Positions 7,380 to 16,025 of a stretch of 64,000 nt of DNA are shown here, piece by piece. Position 1 is the stretch's first letter; each line of letters opens with the position of its first letter. The translations under genes and the position numbers were made by a program. The stretch covers positions 1 to 64,000 of the forward strand of contig CAWHMT010000001.1 in the NCBI GenBank assembly GCA_963830455.1. The letters are read 5' to 3'. This DNA is from 20CM-2-65-7 sp963830455 (GTDB lineage Bacteria; Gemmatimonadota; Gemmatimonadetes; Gemmatimonadales; GWC2-71-9). The notes below the pieces were generated by a model that was not told where the DNA came from, ran no database searches, and saw nothing but the letters and a program-made list of their open reading frames with translations.

Positions 7380-9824
7380 TTGTCGACACTCATGCGCGAC
7401 GTCCCAAACTACGATCCGGCATCGCTCGAAGCAAAGTGGCAGAGCCGCTGGGCCGAGCGTCACACGAACGAGCCCGACCTCGATCGGGCGACTCGGCCGT
7501 TCTACAACCTCATGATGTTCCCGTATCCGTCGGCCGAAGGACTGCACGTCGGCAACATGTTCGCCTTCACCGGCGCGGATATCTACGGACGCTTCAAGCG
7601 GCTCCAGGGCTACAACGTGTTCGAGCCAATGGGCTTCGACGCCTTCGGCATTCACTCCGAGAATTACGCGCTCAACATCGGCACGAATCCGGCAAAGCTC
7701 ATCCCGCAGAACATCGCCACCTTCCGCCGCCAGCTCGGGCGCTTCGGCGGCATGTTCGATTGGCGGCACGAGCTCTCCACCACCGATCCGGCCTACTACA
7801 AGTGGACCCAGTGGCTGTTTCTCCAGCTCTTCAAAGCCGGGCTCGCCTACAAGAAGCGCGCGGCGGTCAACTGGTGTCCCAAAGACAAGACGGTGCTCGC
7901 CAACGAGCAGGTGATCGACGGCCGTTGCGAGCGCTGCGATACCCCGGTCGAGCAGCGGTTCCTCGATCAGTGGTTCTTCCGGATCACGAACTACGCCGAG
8001 CGTCTCCTCCAGAACCTCCAGAACCTCGACTGGTCTTCCTCCACCGTCCTGCTTCAGAAGAACTGGATCGGCCGGAGCGAAGGCGCCGAGCTGCTGTTCG
8101 AGACGCCGAGCGGCAAGAAGATTCCCGTCTTCACCACGCGGCCCGATACGGTGTTCGGTGCCACCTATCTCGTGCTCGCGCCCGAGCACCCGCTCGTCGA
8201 CGAGCTGACCGCCGTGGAGCAGCGCGGCGCGGTGAAGGCGTACAACCGGGAGGTGCAGTCCAAGGACATCGTGTCCCGCCGTGTGGGCGACAAGACCAAG
8301 ACCGGCGTGTTCATCGGGTCGTACGCCCGCAATCCGGCCACGGGAGAGGCCATCCCGATCTGGATCGCCGATTACGTGCTCATGGAGTACGGCACCGGGG
8401 CCATCATGGCCGTGCCGGCGCACGACAAGCGCGACTTCGAGTTCGCCACGCAGTTCAAGCTTCCGATCCGGCAGGTGGTCGCGACGGATGGAGGCGAGCC
8501 GCTCCCCATCGTCACGGAGGAGGGAAGGCTCATGAACTCCGGGCCGTTCGACGGGCTGCCGTGTCTCGAGGGGGCTCGCAAGATCGTCGTGTGGCTCGCC
8601 GAGCGCCGGCTCGCGACGCCCCGCGTGCAGTACCGCCTGCATGATTGGTGCATCTCGCGGCAGCGCTACTGGGGTCCGCCGATCCCCATCATCTATTGTG
8701 AGAAATGCGGCGTCGTTGCGGTGCCGGAGCAGGACCTGCCGGTCGAGCTTCCGTACATCGAGGACTTCCGGCCGGACGACACGGGTGTGAGCCCGCTCGC
8801 CCGCCATGAGGAGTGGTATTTCGTGCCGTGCCCACAGTGTGGCGAGCGCGCGCGACGCGAGACGGACGTGTCGGACACGTTTCTCGACTCGGCCTGGTAC
8901 CACCTCCGCTACCCGTCGACCGAGTTCCACGATCGGCCGTTCGATCCTGCACGCACCAGGAAGTGGCTGCCCGTGAGCAGTTATATCGGCGGCAACGAGC
9001 ACGCCGTGCTGCATCTCTTGTATGCGCGGTTCATCTGTCTGGTGCTGCACGACCTGGGCCACGTGCACTTCGATTCGCCGTATCCCAGGTTCCGGGCGCA
9101 CGGCTTGATCGTGAAGGACGGCGCGAAGATGTCGAAGTCACGCGGCAACGTCGTCGTGCCCGACACCTACATCCAGCAGTGGGGGGCCGACACGTTCCGC
9201 ATGTACCTCATGTTCCTCGGCCCCTTCCAGGAAGGTGGGGATTTCCGCGACGAGGGGATCGTGGGCATCCGGCGCTTTCTCGAGAAGGTGTGGTGGGCAG
9301 TGCACGTGGGAACCGCGCAGCCGGCGGCCTCGCCCGCTCCGATACCGGCGTCCGTCGAGCAGAAACTGCATCGCACGATTCGCAAGGTGACGGCCGATAC
9401 CGAGGCGCTGCAATACAACACGGCGATTGCGGCGATGATGGAGTACGTCAACGAACTGCGCGAGCACCTCGCACCCGGGACGTTCCGGCGCGAGTTGGTC
9501 GAGCCGCTCGTGGTCATGCTCGCTCCCTACGCTCCCCACATCGCCGAGGAGCTGTGGGAGGTGCTCGGGGGGGGCGGCACGGCGTCGGTGTGCGACGCCC
9601 GCTGGCCCGCGTACGACGAGCGGCTGGCGTCAGCCGGCGATGTCGAGATCGCCGTCCAGGTCAACGGCAAACTCCGCTCGCGTCTGGTGGTCCCGCGCGG
9701 GATGGCTCAGGAAGACGTACTGAAAATCATCCTCGCGGACGCGGCGGTGCGGAAGTTCGTCGACGGACAGAACGTGAAGAAGGTGATCTACGTCCAGGAT
9801 CGGCTGGTGAACCTCGTCGTCTAA
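7380..9824 (+). CDS. leuS: leucyl-tRNA synthetase
   Basis: Class Ia aminoacyl-tRNA synthetase of 814 aa, the normal bacterial length. The HIGH motif appears as HVGN after FPYPSAEGL, the CP1 editing domain carries TTRPDTVFGATYL and MEYGTGAIMAVPAHD, and the KMSKS loop is KMSKSRGNVV. Two Cys pairs (CPKD...CERC and CEKCG) mark zinc-type loops. The anticodon-binding and C-terminal domains follow. The start is TTG at 7380 or ATG at 7392 (MRDVPNYDP); neither has a strong ribosome-binding site. Its stop codon overlaps that of the convergent iron transporter by four bases. Confidence 0.97.
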   Translation: MSTLMRDVPNYDPASLEAKWQSRWAERHTNEPDLDRATRPFYNLMMFPYPSAEGLHVGNMFAFTGADIYGRFKRLQGYNVFEPMGFDAFGIHSENYALNIGTNPAKLIPQNIATFRRQLGRFGGMFDWRHELSTTDPAYYKWTQWLFLQLFKAGLAYKKRAAVNWCPKDKTVLANEQVIDGRCERCDTPVEQRFLDQWFFRITNYAERLLQNLQNLDWSSSTVLLQKNWIGRSEGAELLFETPSGKKIPVFTTRPDTVFGATYLVLAPEHPLVDELTAVEQRGAVKAYNREVQSKDIVSRRVGDKTKTGVFIGSYARNPATGEAIPIWIADYVLMEYGTGAIMAVPAHDKRDFEFATQFKLPIRQVVATDGGEPLPIVTEEGRLMNSGPFDGLPCLEGARKIVVWLAERRLATPRVQYRLHDWCISRQRYWGPPIPIIYCEKCGVVAVPEQDLPVELPYIEDFRPDDTGVSPLARHEEWYFVPCPQCGERARRETDVSDTFLDSAWYHLRYPSTEFHDRPFDPARTRKWLPVSSYIGGNEHAVLHLLYARFICLVLHDLGHVHFDSPYPRFRAHGLIVKDGAKMSKSRGNVVVPDTYIQQWGADTFRMYLMFLGPFQEGGDFRDEGIVGIRRFLEKVWWAVHVGTAQPAASPAPIPASVEQKLHRTIRKVTADTEALQYNTAIAAMMEYVNELREHLAPGTFRRELVEPLVVMLAPYAPHIAEELWEVLGGGGTASVCDARWPAYDERLASAGDVEIAVQVNGKLRSRLVVPRGMAQEDVLKIILADAAVRKFVDGQNVKKVIYVQDRLVNLVV

Positions 9825-10927
9825 AGCGCCTTCGCGATGAGGTCGCCCACGAGATAGCCCACGCCGGCGACGCCCAACCCCACCACGAACATGTCGATGC
9901 CGCTGCGAAACACGCCGCGGCCGGTGAAGAAGCTGCGTGCGGCCCCCACGGCGAAGTGGGACAGCATCGCGGTGATGAACGCCACCCAGATCGCGGCCCG
10001 TCCCTCCAGCACCATGAAGGGGAACACGGGGATGAACGCGCCCACCGCCGTAGCGACGCCCGTGATCCAGCCTTCGCGGAACGGCGTGGCGTGTGCCTCG
10101 CCGATCTTCAGCTCATCGCGAACCTGCTCGCCCAGTGCCCGCTCGGGATCGCGCATCACCTCTTCGGCCATGCGGCGGGCCGTGCGCGGATCCACACCCT
10201 TGGCCTCGTATTGGAGCGCCATCTCTTCCATTTCGACTTCCGGCATCAACCGGATCTCTTCCTTCTCCATCGCGATCTCGTGGGCGTACACCTCCTGTTC
10301 GCTCTTCGCCGCCAGGTACCCGGAGGAGCCCATCGAGAGCGCGTCGGCAATCATCCCCGCGACACCGGATATGAGGATCACGTGCGGCGCCACGGACGCG
10401 CCGATGACGCCGGCCACCAGGCCGAAATTGGCCGTGAGCCCGTCGTTGAAGCCGTACACGACGTTCCGGAGGTAGCCGCCCGAGCCCGTCTTGTGCCACG
10501 GCTCGGCGCCTTTGCCGGCGAGGTCCGCGAGCGTGCCCGCGTGCGCCGCGGACTCCTTCGCGAGCTGAAGTGACACTTGCTGCGCGTCGGGTTGGCTGGA
10601 TTCGCGGTGGAGGTCCAGGTAGCCCTTCACCTCCTGTCCCTCCTCGCGCAGCAACATGGGGAGCAGGTAGCGCGTACCGAAACGGCGGCCAAACCAGGCC
10701 CGCATGCGGGCATTCACCGACGGCTCGGCGTGCTCGACCCTGTGGCCGTGGTCAGCCAGCAGCTTGCCCCACATCTGGACGTGCCGCTCTTCCACTCCGG
10801 CGAGCTTGATGTAGACGTCCTTCTTGTGGGGATCGGTCTCCTGGCCGGCTAGCGCCAAGTACAGGTAGGCAGCGTCGGCTTCATCCTGCCAGTGATGCAG
10901 CCATTCTTTGACGTCGGCTTGGGGCAT
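9821..10927 (-). CDS. mbfA: ferritin-like/VIT1 fusion iron transporter (MbfA type)
   Basis: Fusion of an N-terminal ferritin-like (erythrin) domain with a C-terminal VIT1/CCC1 transporter, the layout of membrane-bound ferritin A. The ferritin-like part supplies metal ligands E16 and the E46-E47-x-H49 cluster (VEERH). The transporter part starts near residue 155 with GFNDGLTANFGLVAGV, followed by GMIADALSMGSSGYLA and the charged loop that binds metal (EKEEIRLMPEVEMEEM). MbfA homologues export iron across the inner membrane, using the cytoplasmic ferritin-like domain to capture it. The gene is alone and convergent with leuS. Confidence 0.9.
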   Translation of the reverse strand: MPQADVKEWLHHWQDEADAAYLYLALAGQETDPHKKDVYIKLAGVEERHVQMWGKLLADHGHRVEHAEPSVNARMRAWFGRRFGTRYLLPMLLREEGQEVKGYLDLHRESSQPDAQQVSLQLAKESAAHAGTLADLAGKGAEPWHKTGSGGYLRNVVYGFNDGLTANFGLVAGVIGASVAPHVILISGVAGMIADALSMGSSGYLAAKSEQEVYAHEIAMEKEEIRLMPEVEMEEMALQYEAKGVDPRTARRMAEEVMRDPERALGEQVRDELKIGEAHATPFREGWITGVATAVGAFIPVFPFMVLEGRAAIWVAFITAMLSHFAVGAARSFFTGRGVFRSGIDMFVVGLGVAGVGYLVGDLIAKAL

Positions 10928-10976
10928 GGCCTAAGATATCCGTGGCGCGTTCAAGTTCCTACTGGGTAACTGTTTA

Positions 10977-11048
10977 GGGACTAGGGCGTGGGATTGGGGG
11001 ACCCCAACCCTAGTCCCCAACCCTAGTCCCCAACCCTAGCCCCCATCC
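10977..11048. repeat. CCCCAACCCTAGT tandem repeat with inverted flank
   Basis: Three 13-base units at 11002-11014, 11015-11027 and 11028-11040 and a partial fourth. The preceding GGGACTAGGG...TTGGGG (10977-10999) is complementary to a unit apart from a seven-base bulge, so a hairpin can form. It lies between the start of the iron transporter and the sigma factor gene. Confidence 0.85.
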
Positions 11049-11072
11049 AATCGTGCGACCCAACACGTAGTT

Positions 11073-11624
11073 ATGGCATCTAAACTGTTGGACATGACCG
11101 TGTCTCTCGCCGTCCCGGACGTCCTCGTCGCCCGCGCCCAAGCTGGGGATGAAGAAGCGCTCGAAGCGCTGTTTCGCGCCTTCGAGGTGCCCGTCTACAA
11201 CCTCGTGCGGCGGATGCTGCGGCGGCCCGAGGATGCCGAGGACGTGCTCCAGGAGACGTTCCTCGAAGTGGTGCGGAACATCAAGCAGTACCGCGGCGAA
11301 GGGTATCTCTGGGGCTGGGTCCGCAAGATCGCGTCGACCAAAGCGCTGATGCGAATCCGGCGCGATCAGATCCGCGCCACCGAGGAGCTGGACGATGAGC
11401 CGGGCAAGCCGGGGATGCATGTCGGCGCGAACATCGATCTGGAGCGGGCGTTCGAGCGGTTGTCCGAGACGTCACGCGCGGTGGTCTGGTTGCACGACGT
11501 CGAAGGATACACGCACGAAGAGATTGCGGAGCAGATGGGCAAATCGGTGAGCTTCTCAAAGTCGCAGCTGGCGCGCGCTCATGCGCGTCTGCGGCGAATG
11601 CTGGATCAAGGAGCGAGTGCATGA
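11073..11624 (+). CDS. ECF-type RNA polymerase sigma factor
   Basis: Sigma-70 family factor of the extracytoplasmic-function type (183 aa). Region 2 spans about 20-85 (DEEALEALFRAFEVPVYN, then RRPEDAEDVLQETFLEVV) and region 4 about 125-178 with the helix-turn-helix YTHEEIAEQMGKSVSFSKSQ. The start is ATG 11073, or ATG 11094, which would remove seven residues. The TGA stop overlaps the ATG of the next gene (ATGA), and that gene encodes a membrane protein with a zinc anti-sigma motif, so the pair most likely forms a sigma/anti-sigma switch answering an envelope or redox signal. Confidence 0.94.
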   Translation: MASKLLDMTVSLAVPDVLVARAQAGDEEALEALFRAFEVPVYNLVRRMLRRPEDAEDVLQETFLEVVRNIKQYRGEGYLWGWVRKIASTKALMRIRRDQIRATEELDDEPGKPGMHVGANIDLERAFERLSETSRAVVWLHDVEGYTHEEIAEQMGKSVSFSKSQLARAHARLRRMLDQGASA

Positions 11625-12205
11625 TGCATTGTACGATGGATGATCTGGGAGCGCTGCAGGCCGGTGAGGCGTCGGTGTGGGCGCGCCGGCACATCGCCAC
11701 CTGCGAGACGTGCAAGGCCGAGTTGGAGAAGCTGTACCAGCGGGCGGCGCAGCTGAAGGCGCTGCCGGCGCTGCGGCCGCCGCGGGATCGGTGGCCCGCG
11801 GTGCAGGCGGTGCTCCGTGCCGAGCGGTCTCGCCGCCGGCGCACCTGGGGAGCGTGGAGCGGCAGTCTGGCGCTCGCCGCCACGATCGCCGCCGTGTTGT
11901 TGGTCCAGCCGTCGAGTCCCGGTGTGCTTCACGCCGAGCTCAACAAGGCGAAGCAGCAGTCCGCGACACTCGAAGACTCCCTCAAGCAATTCGACGTCGA
12001 AAGCAGTGTGCTGAGCGGGCATGAGGCCGCGGTGATGGCGGCACTGGAAGACCGCATTTCCGATCTCGACGGTACGCTCGCGCAGCAGGTAGAAGGCGCG
12101 CACGAGGCGGATGCCGAACTCGTCAGACTATGGCAGCAGCGTTGCGACCTAATGCGGGAGCTGGTGAAGGCTCGCGCCACGCGCGCTCGTTACGTCGGGC
12201 TTTAA
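11621..12205 (+). CDS. anti-sigma factor with zinc-binding N-terminus
   Basis: Membrane anti-sigma factor of the ZAS type (194 aa). The cytoplasmic N-terminus carries H24-x3-C28-x2-C31 (HIATCETC), the usual zinc motif that clasps the sigma factor. A single transmembrane helix spans about 79-96, and the periplasmic part is a long coiled coil (about 108-180, e.g. LNKAKQQSATLEDSLKQF). It overlaps the sigma gene by four bases. A PDZ protein lies 21 bases downstream in the same operon and could take part in signal sensing or proteolysis, which is inference. Confidence 0.85.
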   Translation: MMHCTMDDLGALQAGEASVWARRHIATCETCKAELEKLYQRAAQLKALPALRPPRDRWPAVQAVLRAERSRRRRTWGAWSGSLALAATIAAVLLVQPSSPGVLHAELNKAKQQSATLEDSLKQFDVESSVLSGHEAAVMAALEDRISDLDGTLAQQVEGAHEADAELVRLWQQRCDLMRELVKARATRARYVGL

Positions 12206-12226
12206 GCCCTTTAAGGAGACACAGGA

Positions 12227-13174
12227 ATGAATCGCAAGATCGTGGCAGCCCTCGCCGTCTGTTTGATGTGGCCCGCTGCGTCCCAGGCGCAGGGCCGGCC
12301 CCGCGTTCGCGTCGAGAGCGGACCGTATGGCGTGTTCTCGTTCTCGGACAACCGAGGCCGGATCGGCGTGATCGTCGATACCCGGGCGAGCACGTCCGGG
12401 GACAAGATCGGGGCGCGGATCGAAGGCATCACCCCGGGCGGACCGGCTGAGAAAGCCGGCCTCAAGGCTGGTGATGTGATCACCCGCTTCAACGGTACGG
12501 CACTGGGCGGCGCCGCATCTGAAGACGACGAGGATTCCGGCCCCGGCATGAAACTGATCGAGCTCGCGCGCGAGTTGGATCCGGGTGACTCAGTACAGGT
12601 CGAGTATCGCCGCGGCACTGAGAACAAGAAGGTCACGTTGGTCGCCGAGAATCTCGGTGGCGATTTCGTGCGGCTTCCGGGGATGGGTGCGATGCCAGGA
12701 TTGATGGGGCCGGAGATGCATGGTTTTGGGCCCGACATCGATTTGGACATTGGGGGGTTCCGGACTCCCTGGGGCGGCATGCAGCTTGTGAAACTCAATC
12801 CCGAGCTCGGTGAGTACTTCGGCACGCGCGAGGGGTTGCTGGTGGTCAGCGCGCCGGACGACTCCTCGCTGGCGCTCAAGGGTGGCGACGTGATCTTGAC
12901 CATCGGTGGCCGCAAGCCGAGCTCGCCGATGCAGGCGATGCGGATCCTCGGCACCTACGAGTCGGGTGAGTCGGTGAGCATTGAAGTGCTGCGCAAGCAG
13001 AAGCGCGTCACCACGACCTGGAAAGTGCCGGACCGCGAGGATAGCCACTACAAGTGGGTGCCCCGGACACCCGAGGAGCCGAGCTGGTTCCGCGTGCGGC
13101 CGAAGGTGCGCACGAACATCGAAGTACCCGTCTGGAAGATTCGGGATGTGGTTCGGACGACGCGGGCGATCTAG
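12227..13174 (+). CDS. exported PDZ-domain protein
   Basis: Secreted protein of 315 aa with a signal peptide (about 1-22, ending SQAQG) and two PDZ domains and no protease domain. The first PDZ, about 45-140, shows ARIEGITPGGPAEKAGLKAG; the second, about 190-262, shows LLVVSAPDDSSLALKGGDV. A Gly/Met-rich linker (GMGAMPGLMGPEMHG) separates them. It follows the anti-sigma gene with a ribosome-binding site (AAGGAG) 8 bases before its ATG. It may present misfolded or modified envelope proteins to a partner; no such partner gene is adjacent. Confidence 0.85.
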   Translation: MNRKIVAALAVCLMWPAASQAQGRPRVRVESGPYGVFSFSDNRGRIGVIVDTRASTSGDKIGARIEGITPGGPAEKAGLKAGDVITRFNGTALGGAASEDDEDSGPGMKLIELARELDPGDSVQVEYRRGTENKKVTLVAENLGGDFVRLPGMGAMPGLMGPEMHGFGPDIDLDIGGFRTPWGGMQLVKLNPELGEYFGTREGLLVVSAPDDSSLALKGGDVILTIGGRKPSSPMQAMRILGTYESGESVSIEVLRKQKRVTTTWKVPDREDSHYKWVPRTPEEPSWFRVRPKVRTNIEVPVWKIRDVVRTTRAI

Positions 13175-13183
13175 AGGCGGCGG

Positions 13184-13281
13184 CAGATAAGGCGGCGGCG
13201 AATGGCGGCGTAGGGCGGCAACAGCAGCCGCCGCCCTGCGCCGCCGTTTCTGTTGCCGCCCTTTGCCGCCGTCGTTATCTG
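13184..13281. terminator. GC-rich inverted repeat between convergent genes
   Basis: The ends CAGATAAGGCGGCGG and CCGCCGTCGTTATCTG are complementary, and the inside is GGCGGC/GCCGCC iterated on both arms. It separates the convergent PDZ and M14 genes and contains the M14 stop codon. It could act as a bidirectional terminator although it lacks a T-run; equally it may be a repeat element. Confidence 0.45.
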
Positions 13282-15953
13282 TTCGGCCCCATCAGAATCG
13301 CATTCGTCACCATCCGCGCCGGTCCCCTCCAGAATCCGCGAAACAGCGGATCACTGAGGAACAGGACCACCCGCCCGCTGCCCTGATTCTCGACCACCGC
13401 CCATGTCGTGCCCTTGAGCAGCCGCGCGGTGTTGTCGGGCCAGGTAAAACCGGAGAGCACCAGCGCGTCGGCCGGATCGGTAAACGTCACGGCATTTGCG
13501 CCGCTCTTGGACGGTTTCCAGAACACGTCCCCATCGACGAAGATGGGCATGCGGTCGCGCTCGTAGCCCAGCGTCAGCCACTGGGTCGTGTCCAGCGTGG
13601 CCCGGAAGATCGCTCCCGGAATCCACTCCACGCGGTCGCGCGCCGGCGCCGTGCTGGAGATCAGGGCGGGCTCGGTGCCCGCCGCGGTCGTGTCGGCTTT
13701 CGCTCCGCTGTCTGGGCCGACGGCTGCGATGCTGGACAGGCCGACGTCCTTGTTCGCCGCGAGATCCCCGGCGCCGCCGAAGCCGATCAGCACGCCTCCA
13801 GAGCGGACCCATGCTTTCAGTTTCGCGCTGCCGTCATCGCCGAGCTCGCGGCGCATCCGGGCGCCGCTGCCGTCCGGAATGATCAGGACGTTGAACGTGC
13901 TCAGGTCGTCCATGCGCCCGATGGCCCGCAGCGGTACGGGGGTGAAGCGTGCGTTCAGCTCCTTGTCCAGGAAATACCACAGCCAGCCCCAGCTCGTCTC
14001 CGAGATGCCGTCGCCCACAGCCACGAGAATCGTCGGGGGGCGCAGCGCGACCACCTCACCCGAGCCGATGCCGATGTCACCGGTGTCGGGAAAGGCGGTC
14101 TGCACCGGCGACACGGCGACGCCGTAGGACGGGCCGAGTGCCGCGATCCGCTCGTGCAGGGCCGCGCTGTTGCGCTGCGGCCGGGCGATGAAGGTGCCAC
14201 GCGGAAAGAGCCGGCTGCCCGCCTGAATCGATCGAGTGGCGACGGCGAGCCGGAACCCCTCGGCCTCGAGCGCGTAGGCCAGCCGCGCCGCGCCTGGCCG
14301 GTCGTTCGGAAACGCGTACGCGCTTGCCGCGCGGGCCGGCGCGGGGGGAGGCGGGAGCAGCGTATCGGTGACCGGCTCACCGCCCGCACCAGCATCCTCG
14401 GTCCAGTAGGCGTCGAGGTTGAACGTCAGCGGCAAGGACCAGGCGGTGATGTCGTAGAAGCCGTATTCCTCTTTCTCGGCGTCCTCACCGCGCCGCCGAT
14501 TCCGCTGGAACTTGGCGCGCTCGCGCTCCACGAATGTGCGCTGCAGCTCGGCCTCGGGCTCGAGGATCGCCTTGATGAGGTGGCGCTGCGGCTGGTTCAG
14601 ATCGATCACATAGCTGCCCGCCGGGAATGTCCTCGCGGCGGCAGGACTTCTCGCGCTCACATACGCGTGCGCCGCGCGCGATGAGAGCGGCTGCCGCAGC
14701 CGGGTCACTTCGACGCCGTTGCGCAGCAGCAGACCGACGACGTGCGCGGCCGATTGTGGATCGTTGCCCGGGACGATCACGACACGCTTCAGGCGGTCCG
14801 TCGCGGCCGCGGTCAGGGCCGTACGGCGAAACTCGTAGTAGTCGGTGAGCCGGCTCTGCCGGTTCTTGGCTGTCGTCTCGAGCGTCGCGAGTGAGGCGAT
14901 GAAGTGATGCGCGATACCGTCGCGGAAGGTGGTGATGCTGCCGTCGTCGCGGCGCTTGCGGAACTCGGGCCCACCGTCGGTCTCATACGTCATTCCGGTC
15001 GCGCCCTGGAAGGTGGACCACACGTCCCAGTAGCCGAAATAGAAGAAGTCGAAAACCCCCCGCACGAAGTACTGCCAGCCATACCGATCGAACGCGGCCG
15101 CGTTGCCGCGGCCGTAGGTGTCGAACCATTTCGTGGTCTGGGGTGGCAGGTTCATGTTCACCGCCTGCGCGACGGGCGGGAAAAAGAAGTTCGGCGTCGT
15201 GGAGTGGTGGTCTACGAACACCTGCGGGTGCCACCGCATCACGCCGTCCATCATCGCGCGCACTTCGGGCTGGCTCTGCGCCAGCAGGTCGCGATTCATG
15301 TCGAAGCGGTAGTGGCTGTACCGGCCGGTGATGCTCCAGGGGAGGTTTTGCTCGAACGCCCACGGATTGTCGGCGCCCACCGCGACGGAGTTATACCACG
15401 CGGCAAAACGCTCGTGGCCATCGGGGTTGGCCGAGGGATTCAGCACGAGCACGACCGACTTGAGGATCTCGAGCGTCTGCGGCTCGTCCGACGCGGCCAG
15501 CTGGTAGGCCACCTGCATCGCCGCTTCGAAACCCGCCGGTTCGTCGCCGTGCACGGAGTACTGGAAGAGCGCGACGGCGGGCTGCCCGGCCGCAATCGCC
15601 GCCGCCCGCGCCGCCGCCGTCTTGCGCGGATCGGCCAGCTCGGCGAGGCCGGCACGAATCTGGTCGAGCTTCGCGATGTTCGCCGGATCGGAGATGATCA
15701 GCGCCCGAATCGGCCGGTACTCGGTCGTGCGACCCCAGGTTTCGATGCGGACGCGATCGCCGGCCGTCGCCACGAGGGTGTCGAGATAGCGCTGCATGAC
15801 CGCGTACATCGTGTGCTGGTTCCCGGCGGCGTAGCCGGTGATCGCTTCGGGGCGGGGGACCGCCTGGCGATACGGACCCCGAGCGTAGAAGTCGAATTGG
15901 TCTTGAGCAGCAAGCGGCGACGCCAGGCATAGAGCAATCAGGAGAGGGCGCAT
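13275..15953 (-). CDS. M14 family zinc carboxypeptidase, exported
   Basis: Large secreted metallopeptidase (892 aa) with a signal peptide ending near residue 16 (LASPLAAQ). The M14 zinc site is H135-x2-E138 (SVHGDEPAGFEA) with the third ligand at H249 or H250 (VDHHSTTP). The remaining 500 residues contain a glutamine-amidotransferase-like region (PDGSGARMRRELGDDG, GGVLIGFGG) found in related M14 peptidases of soil bacteria. It probably trims peptides in the periplasm or outside the cell. The stop codon lies inside the inverted repeat at 13184-13281. Confidence 0.9.
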   Translation of the reverse strand: MRPLLIALCLASPLAAQDQFDFYARGPYRQAVPRPEAITGYAAGNQHTMYAVMQRYLDTLVATAGDRVRIETWGRTTEYRPIRALIISDPANIAKLDQIRAGLAELADPRKTAAARAAAIAAGQPAVALFQYSVHGDEPAGFEAAMQVAYQLAASDEPQTLEILKSVVLVLNPSANPDGHERFAAWYNSVAVGADNPWAFEQNLPWSITGRYSHYRFDMNRDLLAQSQPEVRAMMDGVMRWHPQVFVDHHSTTPNFFFPPVAQAVNMNLPPQTTKWFDTYGRGNAAAFDRYGWQYFVRGVFDFFYFGYWDVWSTFQGATGMTYETDGGPEFRKRRDDGSITTFRDGIAHHFIASLATLETTAKNRQSRLTDYYEFRRTALTAAATDRLKRVVIVPGNDPQSAAHVVGLLLRNGVEVTRLRQPLSSRAAHAYVSARSPAAARTFPAGSYVIDLNQPQRHLIKAILEPEAELQRTFVERERAKFQRNRRRGEDAEKEEYGFYDITAWSLPLTFNLDAYWTEDAGAGGEPVTDTLLPPPPAPARAASAYAFPNDRPGAARLAYALEAEGFRLAVATRSIQAGSRLFPRGTFIARPQRNSAALHERIAALGPSYGVAVSPVQTAFPDTGDIGIGSGEVVALRPPTILVAVGDGISETSWGWLWYFLDKELNARFTPVPLRAIGRMDDLSTFNVLIIPDGSGARMRRELGDDGSAKLKAWVRSGGVLIGFGGAGDLAANKDVGLSSIAAVGPDSGAKADTTAAGTEPALISSTAPARDRVEWIPGAIFRATLDTTQWLTLGYERDRMPIFVDGDVFWKPSKSGANAVTFTDPADALVLSGFTWPDNTARLLKGTTWAVVENQGSGRVVLFLSDPLFRGFWRGPARMVTNAILMGPNR

Positions 15954-16025
15954 GCGTGTCCTTCAGGACAATGTTTGCCGAGCCCGCCCTTTAGGGGCGG
16001 GAATGAGCCGTGAAAATGGACTGTT

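Noticed and set aside
6927..9101. 724-residue open frame antisense to leuS
   Set aside because: Shadow of the high-GC leuS gene: Arg/His-rich, no motif, and leuS on the other strand is certain.
10977..11048. CRISPR-like array
   Set aside because: Units are directly adjacent without spacers and only 13 bases long; no cas genes.
13263..14684. 473-residue frame antisense to the M14 peptidase
   Set aside because: Arg/Gly-rich shadow frame; the peptidase on the minus strand shows signal peptide and zinc ligands.
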